DNA of 64,000 nt, taken from positions 124,001 to 188,000 of the forward strand of contig NZ_JAJTTH010000005.1 in assembly GCF_021341665.1 (NCBI RefSeq), read 5' to 3'. The DNA comes from Pseudomonas sp. Au-Pse12. Its GTDB lineage: Bacteria > Pseudomonadota > Gammaproteobacteria > Pseudomonadales > Pseudomonadaceae. The position numbers were made by a program, and so were the translations under genes. Below are positions 25,580 to 34,234 of the stretch, in pieces (the stretch's first letter is position 1; every line of letters starts with the position of its first letter). The notes beneath the pieces were generated by a model. It was not told the origin of the DNA. It worked only from the letters and a program-made list of their open reading frames with translations, and searched no databases.

Positions 25580-27355
25580 TCAGTCGAGCAGGGAAATTGC
25601 GGTCGGGGCGTCGTTGCCCACCAGCGCCAGGTCTTCGAACTCGTTGACCGCGTTGATTTCGGTGCCCATGGAAATGTTGGTCACGCGCTCCAGGATGATT
25701 TCCACCACCACCGGCACCTTGTAGGTCTGGAGCATTTCCTGGGCCTGGCGCAGGGCCGGCTGGATGTCCTTGGGTTCGAACACCCGCAGGGCCTTGCAGC
25801 CCAGGCCTTCGGCGACCGCCACGTGGTCGACGCCGTAGCCGTTGAGTTCCGGCGCGTTGAGGTTGTCGAAGGACAGCTGCACGCAGTAGTCCATGTCGAA
25901 ACCGCGCTGGGCCTGACGGATCAGCCCCAGGTAGGAGTTGTTCACCACCACGTGGATGTACGGCAGGTTGAACTGTGCGCCCACCGCCAGTTCTTCGATC
26001 ATGAACTGGAAGTCGTAGTCGCCGGACAGGGCCACCACCTGGCGATTCGGGTCGGCCTTGACCACGCCCAGCGCCGCTGGAATGGTCCAGCCCAGTGGGC
26101 CGGCCTGGCCGCAGTTGATCCAGTGGCGTGGCTTGTAGACGTGGAGGAACTGCGCGCCGGCAATCTGCGACAGGCCGATGGTGCTGACGTAGCAGGTGTC
26201 CTTGCCGAACACCTGGTTCATCTCTTCGTACACGCGCTGCGGCTTGACCGGTACGTTGTCGAAGTGGGTCTTGCGGTGCAGGCTGGCCTTGCGCTGCTGG
26301 CAGTCATGCAACCAGGCGCTGCGGTCCTTGAGCTTGCCGGCGGTCTGCCACTCGCGGGCCACTTCCAGCAGCACGGTCAGGGCGCTGCCGGCGTCGGAAA
26401 CGATGCCCAGGTCCGGGGTGAATACCCGGCCGATCTGGGTCGGTTCGATGTCCACATGGATGAACTTGCGGCCTTCGGTGTAGACGTCCACCGAACCGGT
26501 GTGGCGGTTGGCCCAGCGGTTGCCGATGCCCAGTACCGTGTCGGACTTGAGCAGGGTGGCGTTGCCGTAGCGATGCGAGGTCTGCAGGCCGACCATGCCC
26601 ACCATCTGCGGGTGATCGTCGGGGATGGTGCCCCAGCCCATCAGGGTCGGGATCACCGGAATGCCGGTCAGTTCGGCGAATTCCACCAGCAGCTCGCTGG
26701 CGTCGGCGTTGATCACGCCACCACCGGCCACCAGCAACGGGCGCTCGGCCTGGTCCAGCAGGGCCAGGACCTTTTCCGCCTGCAAGCGGGTTGCCGCGGG
26801 CTTGGCCAGGGGCAGGGGCTGGTAGGCGTCGATGTCGAACTCGATTTCCGCCATCTGCACGTCGAACGGCAGGTCGATCAGCACCGGGCCGGGGCGGCCG
26901 GAGCGCATTTCATAAAAGGCTTTCTGGAAGGCGTAGGGCACCTGGCCCGGTTCCAGCACGGTGGTGGCCCATTTGGTCACCGGCTTGACGATGCTGGTGA
27001 TGTCCACGGCCTGGAAGTCTTCCTTGTGCAGGCGGGCCCGCGGTGCCTGGCCAGTGATGCAGAGAATCGGAATCGAGTCGGCCGAGGCGCTGTACAGGCC
27101 AGTGACCATGTCGGTGCCGGCGGGGCCCGAAGTGCCGATGCACACACCGATATTACCGGCCTTGGTGCGGGTGTAGCCCTCGGCCATGTGCGAGGCGCCT
27201 TCAACGTGGCGAGCGAGGACGTGATCGATGCCACCGACCTTCTGCAGCGCGGAATACAGCGGGTTGATGGCGGCACCCGGGATGCCAAAAGCGGTATCGA
27301 CCCCTTCGCGGCGCATCACCAGAACGGCGGCTTCGATTGCTCTCATTTTGCTCAT
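25580..27355 (-). CDS. gcl: Glyoxylate carboligase
   Basis: A 591-residue thiamine-diphosphate enzyme that joins two glyoxylates to tartronate semialdehyde and CO2. The N-terminal PYR domain carries [14 protein letters not shown] with Val at position 51, where almost all related enzymes have Glu. That substitution is the hallmark of true Gcl and separates it from acetolactate synthase. The C-terminal cofactor motif is [17 protein letters not shown] to NNSYLG. It starts the minus-strand run gcl-hyi-glxR-ttuD-pyk. AAGAGG lies before the ATG, and a palindromic operator lies 27 bases before it. Confidence 0.97.
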   Translation of the reverse strand: MSKMRAIEAAVLVMRREGVDTAFGIPGAAINPLYSALQKVGGIDHVLARHVEGASHMAEGYTRTKAGNIGVCIGTSGPAGTDMVTGLYSASADSIPILCITGQAPRARLHKEDFQAVDITSIVKPVTKWATTVLEPGQVPYAFQKAFYEMRSGRPGPVLIDLPFDVQMAEIEFDIDAYQPLPLAKPAATRLQAEKVLALLDQAERPLLVAGGGVINADASELLVEFAELTGIPVIPTLMGWGTIPDDHPQMVGMVGLQTSHRYGNATLLKSDTVLGIGNRWANRHTGSVDVYTEGRKFIHVDIEPTQIGRVFTPDLGIVSDAGSALTVLLEVAREWQTAGKLKDRSAWLHDCQQRKASLHRKTHFDNVPVKPQRVYEEMNQVFGKDTCYVSTIGLSQIAGAQFLHVYKPRHWINCGQAGPLGWTIPAALGVVKADPNRQVVALSGDYDFQFMIEELAVGAQFNLPYIHVVVNNSYLGLIRQAQRGFDMDYCVQLSFDNLNAPELNGYGVDHVAVAEGLGCKALRVFEPKDIQPALRQAQEMLQTYKVPVVVEIILERVTNISMGTEINAVNEFEDLALVGNDAPTAISLLD

Positions 27356-27381
27356 GGTTTTGTGCCTCTTACGTTTTGTAA

Positions 27382-27391
27382 TTGTATACAA
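27382..27391. promoter_or_regulatory. Palindromic operator TTGTATACAA, gcl-proximal
   Basis: A perfect 10-base palindrome 27 bases upstream of the gcl start, overlapping a possible minus-strand -10 (TACAAT). An identical copy lies 139 bases away, near the divergent gene. The GT-TA-AC core resembles GntR-type sites, though no gntR gene is in the window. Confidence 0.65.
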
Positions 27392-27520
27392 GTGGCTTTC
27401 AACAAAGTGTATTCACGGCGGGTGGCGCAGGTCAATCCATTTTCTTGAACGGTAGCGGCTTTCGCCAGAGCCCCTTTAAACCGGCGTCCTTTTGTCGCAT
27501 GGGCTACCTTTCGAGAATTA

Positions 27521-27530
27521 TTGTATACAA
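27521..27530. promoter_or_regulatory. Palindromic operator TTGTATACAA, glcG-proximal
   Basis: Second exact copy of the palindrome, 95 bases upstream of the GlcG-like gene. The pair could bind the same regulator on both divergent promoters. Confidence 0.65.
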
Positions 27531-27600
27531 AAAAGAAATTCATTGTGTTCTATTTGCTGTATCGGACTTCTCCTACAAGAAGCTTCCCCCAGGCTTTCTC

Positions 27601-27608
27601 AATAACAA
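27601..27608 (+). promoter_or_regulatory. Possible Hfq/Crc catabolite motif
   Basis: AATAACAA fits the AANAANAA catabolite-activity motif bound by Hfq with Crc in Pseudomonas. It lies just ahead of the ribosome site of the GlcG-like gene. The motif is short, so chance matches are common. Confidence 0.35.
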
Positions 27609-27624
27609 GATAAGGACGGCACCC

Positions 27625-28065
27625 ATGAGCGCTTTAACCTTGAAAGTCGCAGTCAACCTGGCCAACCAGGCCATCAATGCAGGGCGCAAGATCAACGCGG
27701 CCCCGTTGGCCATCGCGGTGCTGGATGCCGGCGGGCATCTGGTGACCTTGCAGCGGGAGGATGGCGCCAGCCTGTTGCGTCCGCAGATCGCCATCGGCAA
27801 GGCCTGGGGCGCGGTGGCCCTGGGCAAGGGCTCGCGCCTGCTGGCGCTGGATGCGCAGCAGCGCCCGGCGTTTATCGGTGCGCTGAATGGCCTGGGGCAG
27901 GGCAGCGTGGTGCCCGCGCCGGGCGGGGTGTTGATTCGTGATCAGGCGGGGACGGTGCTGGGAGCGATCGGCATCAGTGGCGATACCTCTGACATCGACG
28001 AGCAATGCGCAATCAGCGCGATCGAGGCTCAGGGCCTGGCGGCGGATGCCGGCGTCAGCGCGTAG
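27625..28065 (+). CDS. GlcG/HbpS-family protein
   Basis: A 146-residue GlcG/HbpS-fold protein. Typical features are PLAIAVLDAGGHLVTLQREDGAS (about residues 29-51), an IAIGKAWGAVALG helix, the FIGALNGLGQGSVVPAPGGVLI strand pair, and GAIGISGDTSDIDEQCAISAI near the end. Members are found with glycolate and glyoxylate genes (GlcG) or as haem binders (HbpS), but the biochemical role of GlcG is not settled. It is divergent from gcl and shares a palindrome-bearing control region with it. TAAGGA lies before the ATG. Confidence 0.88.
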   Translation: MSALTLKVAVNLANQAINAGRKINAAPLAIAVLDAGGHLVTLQREDGASLLRPQIAIGKAWGAVALGKGSRLLALDAQQRPAFIGALNGLGQGSVVPAPGGVLIRDQAGTVLGAIGISGDTSDIDEQCAISAIEAQGLAADAGVSA

Positions 28066-28093
28066 TCCTCAACCTTGCGGGCCTGGCCCCGGC

Positions 28094-28147
28094 CTGTAGC
28101 CGCTGCCGAGCCCGCGAGGCTGCGAAAAGGTCCGCAGGACCTTGCTG
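28094..28147. repeat. REP-family word TGTAGCCGCTGCCGAG...
   Basis: A GTAGCCGCTGCCG word followed by GAGGCTGCG and a CGCAGGACC tail, matching the word near 23,643 in reverse orientation. It lies in the 150-base gap between two convergent genes. A coding role is unlikely. Confidence 0.55.
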
Positions 28148-28215
28148 GTGTCTTGATATTTCTGCGCGCAGTTTGCAGCAACAACAGAAATGCACGGGAA
28201 GGGGCACAAACGCGA

Positions 28216-28824
28216 TCAGCGATCCGGTTCGCAGCCTTTGAGCACCAGGCGGATGATGGTCTGCGCGGCGGCTTCGTAGTCGTCTTCGTCCAGCTTGGTC
28301 TTGCCGGTGACCACCGAGATCTGCCAGTCGAAGTCAGCGTAGGTCTGGGTCGCGGCCCAGATGCTGAACATCAGGTGGTTGGGGTCGAGCGGGGCGATCA
28401 GGCCGCGATCGATCCAGGTCTGGATGCACTCGATGTTGTGCTTGGCCTGGGCGTTGAGCTGTTCCACCTGGTCCGCGCTCAGGTGCGGTGCGCCATGCAT
28501 GATCTCGCTGGCAAACACTTTGGAGGCGAACGGCAGGTCGCGGGAGATGCGGATCTTCGAGCGGATGTAGCCGCTGAGCACTTCACTGGGCACGCCGTCG
28601 GCGTTGAACGGGGTGGAGGCCTGGAGGATCGGCTCGATGATGCTTTCCAGCACCTCGCGATAGAGGTTTTCCTTGGACTTGAAGTAGTAGTAGACGTTGG
28701 GTTTGGGCAGCCCGGCCTTGGCGGCGATGTCACTGGTCTTGGTCGCTGCAAAGCCCTTGTCGGCAAACTCTTCACTGGCGGCCCGCAGGATCAGTTCTTT
28801 ATTACGCTCGCGGATGGTGCTCAT
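28216..28824 (-). CDS. TetR-family regulator, RutR-like
   Basis: A 202-residue TetR regulator. The helix-turn-helix is in residues 10-55 (ILRAASEEFADKGFAATKTSDIAAKAGLPK... YYYFKSKENLY). The C-terminal part has the signature HLMFSIWAATQTYADFDWQI, closely like E. coli RutR, which senses uracil and controls pyrimidine and purine genes. It lies next to the glyoxylate and urea-transport block and convergent to the GlcG-like gene. A role in nucleobase or ureide breakdown is inference from family and place. Confidence 0.85.
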   Translation of the reverse strand: MSTIRERNKELILRAASEEFADKGFAATKTSDIAAKAGLPKPNVYYYFKSKENLYREVLESIIEPILQASTPFNADGVPSEVLSGYIRSKIRISRDLPFASKVFASEIMHGAPHLSADQVEQLNAQAKHNIECIQTWIDRGLIAPLDPNHLMFSIWAATQTYADFDWQISVVTGKTKLDEDDYEAAAQTIIRLVLKGCEPDR

Positions 28825-28994
28825 AAACCAGGGGATTCCTTGCCTGTTCGGGCGGTTGCGCATGGTAGCACCGGCGTCGCGCGACGCTCAAGAATGCCCG
28901 GCGGCCGCGGTTTTCCTGCTTCGGACATCTCGCCTGTCCTGCCAGCGGCACGGTATGCTGCGCGCCTTATTTTTCATGCAGGGAAGCCTGGTTC

Positions 28995-29918
28995 ATGGCA
29001 GGAAGCAGTTTGCTGGTCTTGATCGACGACATCGCTGCGGTACTCGATGACGTGGCCTTGATGACCAAGATGGCGGCGAAGAAGACCGCCGGAGTGCTGG
29101 GCGATGATCTGGCGCTCAACGCCCAGCAAGTTTCCGGGGTGCGTGCCGAGCGCGAGATCCCGGTGGTCTGGGCGGTGGCCAAGGGCTCGTTTCGCAACAA
29201 GTTGATCCTGGTGCCTGCGGCGCTGGCCATCAGCGCCCTGGCGCCCTGGCTGGTGACGCCGTTGCTGATGGTCGGTGGTGCCTACCTGTGTTTCGAAGGC
29301 TTCGAGAAGCTGGCGCACAAATACCTGCCGCATGCCGATGACGCGGCCGAGCATGAGCAGAGCCTGCAAGCCCTGGCCGATCCGCAGGTGGATCTGGTGG
29401 CCTTTGAAAAGGACAAGATCAAGGGCGCGATCCGTACCGATTTCATCCTCTCCGCAGAAATCATCGCCATTACCCTGGGTACGGTGGCGGGCGCTTCCCT
29501 GAGCCAGCAGGTGGTGGTGCTCTCGGGCATCGCGATCATCATGACCATTGGTGTCTATGGCCTGGTGGGCGGCATCGTCAAGCTGGACGACCTGGGACTG
29601 TGGTTGGCGCAGAAGCCGGGCGCCCTGGCCAGGCGCATCGGCGGCGCTATTTTGCGGGCAGCGCCATGGATGATGAAGAGCCTGTCGGTGATCGGCACGG
29701 CGGCGATGTTCATGGTCGGCGGCGGCATCCTCACCCACGGCGTGCCTGCCGTGCATCATCTGATCGAAGGCCTGGCCCAGCGCAGCGCCGGGTTCATCGG
29801 CGGCGCCTCGGTGGTCATGCCGACCCTGCTCAGTGCAGTGGCTGGTGTCATTGCCGGGGCCGTGGTGCTGCTGGCGGTGAGTGTGCTCGGCAAGGGCTGG
29901 CGAGCGCTGCGTGGCTGA
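28995..29918 (+). CDS. DUF808 inner-membrane protein
   Basis: A 307-residue DUF808 (YedI-type) protein. It begins [42 protein letters not shown] in family style, then has about six membrane helices, with the conserved [17 protein letters not shown] near residue 95 and a soluble loop with [21 protein letters not shown] near 140-160. Function is unknown. AGGGAAG lies before the ATG. It is followed by a hairpin shared with the convergent MlaA-like gene. Confidence 0.88.
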   Translation: MAGSSLLVLIDDIAAVLDDVALMTKMAAKKTAGVLGDDLALNAQQVSGVRAEREIPVVWAVAKGSFRNKLILVPAALAISALAPWLVTPLLMVGGAYLCFEGFEKLAHKYLPHADDAAEHEQSLQALADPQVDLVAFEKDKIKGAIRTDFILSAEIIAITLGTVAGASLSQQVVVLSGIAIIMTIGVYGLVGGIVKLDDLGLWLAQKPGALARRIGGAILRAAPWMMKSLSVIGTAAMFMVGGGILTHGVPAVHHLIEGLAQRSAGFIGGASVVMPTLLSAVAGVIAGAVVLLAVSVLGKGWRALRG

Positions 29919-29929
29919 GGCCCGAGTCA

Positions 29930-29961
29930 GCCGGTTGCCGCTGTTGCGGCGGGCAACCGGC
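29930..29961. terminator. Hairpin between convergent genes
   Basis: Perfect 10-base arms GCCGGTTGCC / GGCAACCGGC around a 12-base loop, between the stops of the DUF808 and MlaA-like genes. There is no T-run on either side, so termination strength is uncertain. Confidence 0.5.
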
Positions 29962-29969
29962 GCAGGAGG

Positions 29970-30758
29970 TTACTCGGCGATCTGCAGCTTGCGCGATTCG
30001 GTGTACACGTAGCGCACTTTTTCGTACTCGAACGGTGAGTTCAGCTGGCCATAGCGGAAGCTGGTCTGGTAGCGCTTGTCGACGCCGCGCAGGGCCCAGA
30101 TTTCCGGGTGGTTGCTGCTGACTTCCGAGACGTTGAGGAAATTGATCGCCGATTCGGCGGTGTAGTCCACCGCCAGCCCGGCCGTGTCGCGCAGGTTCGA
30201 CGGGCCGAGAATCGGCAACACCAGGTAGGCGCCGCCGGGTACGCCGTAGAAGCCCAGGGTCTGGCCGAAGTCTTCGGTTTGTCGCGGCAGGCCCATCTTG
30301 GTCGCCGGGTCCCACAGGCCGGCAACACCGAGGGTGGTGTTGAGCAGCAGGCGCGCGGTGGTTTCCATCGAGCGCTGGCCCTTGAACTGCAACAGGCTGT
30401 TGACCAGGTTGGGCACGTCGCCCAGGTTGTTGAAGAAGTTGCTGACCCCGCTGCGCAGGAAGCCCGGGGTCACGTAGCGGTAGCCGTCCACCACTGGCAG
30501 GAACACCCACTGATCGAAGCGGTAGTTGAAGTGGTAGACGCGACGGTTCCAAGACTCCAGCGGGTCATAGACATTCAGTGCGTTGAGGGTTGAGCGCTCG
30601 AATTCGCGCTGGTCCAGCCCCGGGTTGAACTTGAGTCTCTTCAACGGCTCGGTGAAGCCGTCGGGATCGGGCGTGACCGGGGTGTTGGCCTTGCTGTTGT
30701 CGGCTTGGGCATAGCCTGCGCAGAACAACGCAGCGATAAGCAGGAGATGTTTAGCCAC
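29970..30758 (-). CDS. MlaA/VacJ-family protein without a clear lipobox
   Basis: A 262-residue MlaA-like protein starting at GTG, with GGAG 7 bases upstream inside the end of the preceding gene. Family landmarks are VYDPLESWNRRVYHFNYRFD (about residues 62-81), PGFLRSGVSNFFNNLGDVPNLVNSLLQ, DFGQTLGFYGVPGGAYLVLPILGPSNLRD and the SAINFLNVS helix. MlaA removes phospholipid from the outer leaflet of the outer membrane. The signal peptide here (LLLIAALFCAGYAQA-D) has a Cys in ALFC context, not a lipobox, and looks cleaved by signal peptidase I. It overlaps the upstream hydrolase gene by 8 bases. Confidence 0.87.
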   Translation of the reverse strand: MAKHLLLIAALFCAGYAQADNSKANTPVTPDPDGFTEPLKRLKFNPGLDQREFERSTLNALNVYDPLESWNRRVYHFNYRFDQWVFLPVVDGYRYVTPGFLRSGVSNFFNNLGDVPNLVNSLLQFKGQRSMETTARLLLNTTLGVAGLWDPATKMGLPRQTEDFGQTLGFYGVPGGAYLVLPILGPSNLRDTAGLAVDYTAESAINFLNVSEVSSNHPEIWALRGVDKRYQTSFRYGQLNSPFEYEKVRYVYTESRKLQIAE

Positions 30759-32049
30759 GGAAGAACTCCAGCATGGCGTCGCTGTTGACGCGGTAGTTGA
30801 GGTTGCCGCAGTGGCCGCCATGGGGGTAGACGGTCAGGCGGTCGCCAAAGGTTTTACGCAGGAAACCCAGGTCGCCAGGGCCGAGGATCACATCGTCGGC
30901 GTTGTGCATCACGGCGATCTTCGTGCTGGCCTTGAGGTAGTCCTGCAGGGCGTAGAGGCTCACCTGGTCGATCAGTTGCAGCAGGCTGCCGCCATCGGTA
31001 CGGGCGCGCCACATGGGGATCACCTGCTCGGTCAGGTAGCAGTCGAAGTCGCATTGCAGGGCGCGCTTGAGAAACGGCGTGAGGCTGGTGCCTTCGCGGA
31101 TCGGGTACTTGGGCGGGGTGATCAGGCCGCGACGGTTGATCAGGTCCGAGGTGAAGGCGATGTCCGCCGCCGAGAAGCGGAATGAGGTGCCGATCAGCAT
31201 CGCCATCTGTTCATTGCTCAAGTGCTGCTTGGACTGCTGGAAGTCATAGAGCAGGGCGTCGTTGAGGTCGATATAGCCTTTCTGCTGGAAGTAGCGGGTC
31301 AGCTTGCCCAGCACCAGTTCATAGAAGGTGGTGCTGTTGTTGATGCCCTTGACCTCGGTTTGCACCAGTTTGTCGAGGTTGGTGATCGAGGTGTAGAGGT
31401 TGACCGGCGGGTTGAGCAGCAGGACTTTCTTGAAGTTGAAGCTGCGCCGGGTCTCATCCAGCTTGCTGACGAATGCCGCGTCCAGGGCGCCGAGGCTGTA
31501 GCCGGTGAGGTAGAACTCGCTGATTGGCAGCTTGGGGTGCTGGGCGCGCACCGCCTGCATGACCCGGTACATGTCTTCGGCGTCTTCCTGGGTCACGCCG
31601 GGGGTGGCGAAGCGCGAGGCGGCGCTGATGAAGTCGAAACTGGTGGGCGAGGACAGCTGCACCACGTGGTAGCCGGCCTTGTAGTAGAGCTTCTTCAGGT
31701 ATTCGTTGAGGCTGCTGTCGTAGCGTGCGCCGGTGCCGGCAATCAGGAAGATCAGCGGTGCGGTGTGGTCCTGGGTGGCGATGCGGTAGGTGAGCTTCTT
31801 CACCGCCCAGAAATTGTCCGGGAGGATGAACTCGCGTTCCGGGCGCAGGGTCAGGCTGTAGTCCGATTGGTGGATGTCGTCGCTTGCGGGCAGTTCCGGG
31901 CGCAACTCCGGTGGCGTGGTGGCGATGGTGGCTTCGAAGGGGTTGGTCAACGGGTAGCCATAGCTGGCTGCGTCGACGTCGACCGCCAGCGCGGACGCAC
32001 TCAGAATAAGGCCGCCAAACAGGGCAGCGAAGCGCAAGGAACGAAGCAT
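30751..32049 (-). CDS. Exported alpha/beta hydrolase coupled to the MlaA-like gene
   Basis: A 432-residue protein with a signal peptide (residues 1-22, then VDVDA). It has an alpha/beta-hydrolase core: an oxyanion-type strand LIFLIAGTGARYDSS near 105, the nucleophile elbow GYSLG near 185, a late Asp in MHNADDVILGPGD and a terminal His in HGGHCGNL. A helical lid-like insert lies between about 220 and 330. The likely role is as a periplasmic lipase or esterase. Its stop overlaps the GTG of the MlaA-like gene, so the two are translationally coupled. I chose the ATG giving a signal peptide over longer in-frame starts. The substrate is unknown. Confidence 0.8.
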   Translation of the reverse strand: MLRSLRFAALFGGLILSASALAVDVDAASYGYPLTNPFEATIATTPPELRPELPASDDIHQSDYSLTLRPEREFILPDNFWAVKKLTYRIATQDHTAPLIFLIAGTGARYDSSLNEYLKKLYYKAGYHVVQLSSPTSFDFISAASRFATPGVTQEDAEDMYRVMQAVRAQHPKLPISEFYLTGYSLGALDAAFVSKLDETRRSFNFKKVLLLNPPVNLYTSITNLDKLVQTEVKGINNSTTFYELVLGKLTRYFQQKGYIDLNDALLYDFQQSKQHLSNEQMAMLIGTSFRFSAADIAFTSDLINRRGLITPPKYPIREGTSLTPFLKRALQCDFDCYLTEQVIPMWRARTDGGSLLQLIDQVSLYALQDYLKASTKIAVMHNADDVILGPGDLGFLRKTFGDRLTVYPHGGHCGNLNYRVNSDAMLEFFRG

Positions 32050-32282
32050 GACTGAATCCCTAGAAGAAGGTACCGAATGAGGTTCGCAGGCTATGACCAC
32101 CGCGCTGCTGCCGAAGTGCCATGGTTGGGCACAAATAACGGCTGCGACAGGCGTATCGGGGGGTGATAGTAGCCGGACGATACACTTTGCCGCCATTTGC
32201 ATGGCAGATATCTGCGCCTGGCGCTTGCCAAGCGTTCTCGGGGGATTATGCTGGGCGCCGTTTTGATTGTTCGGAGTGTTTC

Positions 32283-32648
32283 ATGTCCCGCCGCCTTCCC
32301 CTGATTCTGCTGCTTGTGGTCCTGCCGCTGTGGCTCGCCGCCAGTTATGGCCTGCGCTACGGCTTTATGGAGGATGCTCGCTGGGTGGGGGCCTGTGTCG
32401 AGGCGGCCAGCCGTTGGGAGTGCGGGCTGCGCTCCAACCTGGGCTGGATGATTCACTTCAAGGTGCTGGGCTGGAGCGCAGTGGCCGTGGCGCTGCTGGG
32501 CTTTGTCATTCCCGGGCGGGCTGGCTGGGGGCTGGGCGTGCTGGCGCTGCTGCTCGGCATCCCGGCCCTGGCCCTGTACAACACCACGCTGGCGGTGTTC
32601 GCGGTGGTCATTGCCGGCTTGCGCCTGGTGCGCGCCGGTCGCCGCTAG
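32283..32648 (+). CDS. Small inner-membrane protein of unknown function
   Basis: A 121-residue protein with three predicted helices (about residues 5-23, 58-77 and 80-110) and a short loop carrying two cysteines (VGACVEAASRWECGL) that could pair in the periplasm. It ends in RAGRR. I recognise no family. The ATG follows GGAGTGTTTC. It is convergent with the GH17 gene. Confidence 0.7.
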   Translation: MSRRLPLILLLVVLPLWLAASYGLRYGFMEDARWVGACVEAASRWECGLRSNLGWMIHFKVLGWSAVAVALLGFVIPGRAGWGLGVLALLLGIPALALYNTTLAVFAVVIAGLRLVRAGRR

Positions 32649-32680
32649 CCGCGCCAGCCGCTACCGGCGGTCGCTCGGGG

Positions 32681-34234
32681 TCAGGCGCGGCGGGCCCGCA
32701 GGTTGCGCCAAAGGGCGGCGACCATCAGCAGGCTGACCAGGGCCCAGCCCCAGGCCTGCTGGTTGGCCAGGCCTTCCTGATACAGCTGCGGGGCGATGCC
32801 GGCACCGATGATAAAGGTCAGCAAGGCGATCTCGCGGCGCGGCACCCGCACCGGGCGACACAGGTAGACCAGTGCCGGCAGTAACAGGGCAGCGCTGGGG
32901 AAGCTGCGGTAGCGCGGGTCGAACACCAGTTCCAGCATCATCACCGCCGCTGCGAAGCCGGCTGCCGCCAACAACCAGCCGGCACGTTGTTCCAGGGCGT
33001 TGAAGGCCCGCAGGCGCCAGCCTTCGCGAGGGCTCAAGGCCAGGGCGGCGTGGGCCAGCACCAACAGGTTCAGCCCCAGCAGCAGAGCGGCCCAGCACCC
33101 TTCGCCAGCGAAACGGCTGGTCACCCGTGCCAACTCACCCCAGGTTCCGATGGCGCAAGCCGCCAGTGCTCCCAACAGGGGCAGCAGCAGGGCGGTGCGG
33201 TTGTCGCGGACCCGGCCGCCGAGCACCAGGGTGCCGAGCAGGATCAACCCGCCAAGGCCCAGCCAGAGTGGCCAGTACGGCAGGTTGGAGACTGGGCCGG
33301 CGAGAATGCCCTTGTCCTGGCGATCGGCATCGAACAGACCCCAGTAACCACCGACTGCGCCTTCGCTGGCGCGCTTCCAGGGCTGGTCGAAGGCCTCGAT
33401 CAGGTTGTAGTGCCAGCCGTTCTGCTCGGCCAGGGCAACGAAACCACGGATGAACTTGGCTTCGTTGACCCGGCTTGGCAGGGCGGTTTCCCGCTGCCGG
33501 CCTTCGCTGGGCCAGCCAGTCTCGCCAATCAGTACGTCCTTGGGCGCGAAGCGGTTGCCGAATACCTGGCGTACCTCGGCCACGTGGTTCAGGGCCGCGT
33601 CGATGTTCGACGGGTCATCTTCCCAATACGGCAGCAAGTGGATGGTCAGGAAGTCTACCGCCGGGGCGATTTCCGGGTGCTTGAGCCAGAACTCCCAGAC
33701 GTCGGCGTAGGTCACCGGCTGCTTGACCCCGGCCTTGACCTTGAGGATCAGCCGCGCCAGCTGCGCGCCAGTGACTTCCTTGCGCAGCAGCGCTTCGTTG
33801 CCGACGATCACGGCGCTGACCACGTCCGGGTTGGCGTTGGCCGAGGCGATCAGCAGGTCGACCTCCTTTTCGGTGTCCACCGGGTTGCTGTTGACCCAGG
33901 CGCCGATCATCAGTTTCAGGCCGTGCTTGCGCGCCAGTTCCGGCAGTGCTTCGAGACCGCTCATGGAATAGGTGCGGATGCATTCGAAACGGGTCGCCAG
34001 CAGCGCCAGGTCGGCGTCCATGCGCTCCGGGCGCAACTTGAACGGCTGGTCGAAGGGCGACTGGTCCTTGTCGAACGGGGTGTAGGACGCGCATTGCAGT
34101 TTGTGGCTGGCGCTGGCCACGTCTGGCAAGTGCACCGGCCGGCCAAGGCCGTACCAGTAGCCGCAGAGGGCCAACAGCCCGAGCAGGCAGGCAAACAGAT
34201 AAGGCAGAACGGGGAAGCGTGGGGTGGCGGGCAT
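32681..34234 (-). CDS. Membrane-bound GH17-family beta-glucan enzyme
   Basis: A 517-residue protein. It has one N-terminal helix (residues 9-27), then a glycoside hydrolase family 17 TIM barrel of about 290 residues. The acid/base Glu is in VIVGNEALLRKE (about residue 146) and the nucleophile Glu in VLIGETGWPSEG (about 236). About seven C-terminal membrane helices follow (from about 320). GH17 proteins cleave or transfer beta-1,3-glucan. This membrane architecture is seen in bacterial glucan synthesis and remodelling proteins near ndvB-like synthases, but no synthase lies nearby. The direction of the reaction is not known. Confidence 0.82.
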   Translation of the reverse strand: MPATPRFPVLPYLFACLLGLLALCGYWYGLGRPVHLPDVASASHKLQCASYTPFDKDQSPFDQPFKLRPERMDADLALLATRFECIRTYSMSGLEALPELARKHGLKLMIGAWVNSNPVDTEKEVDLLIASANANPDVVSAVIVGNEALLRKEVTGAQLARLILKVKAGVKQPVTYADVWEFWLKHPEIAPAVDFLTIHLLPYWEDDPSNIDAALNHVAEVRQVFGNRFAPKDVLIGETGWPSEGRQRETALPSRVNEAKFIRGFVALAEQNGWHYNLIEAFDQPWKRASEGAVGGYWGLFDADRQDKGILAGPVSNLPYWPLWLGLGGLILLGTLVLGGRVRDNRTALLLPLLGALAACAIGTWGELARVTSRFAGEGCWAALLLGLNLLVLAHAALALSPREGWRLRAFNALEQRAGWLLAAAGFAAAVMMLELVFDPRYRSFPSAALLLPALVYLCRPVRVPRREIALLTFIIGAGIAPQLYQEGLANQQAWGWALVSLLMVAALWRNLRARRA

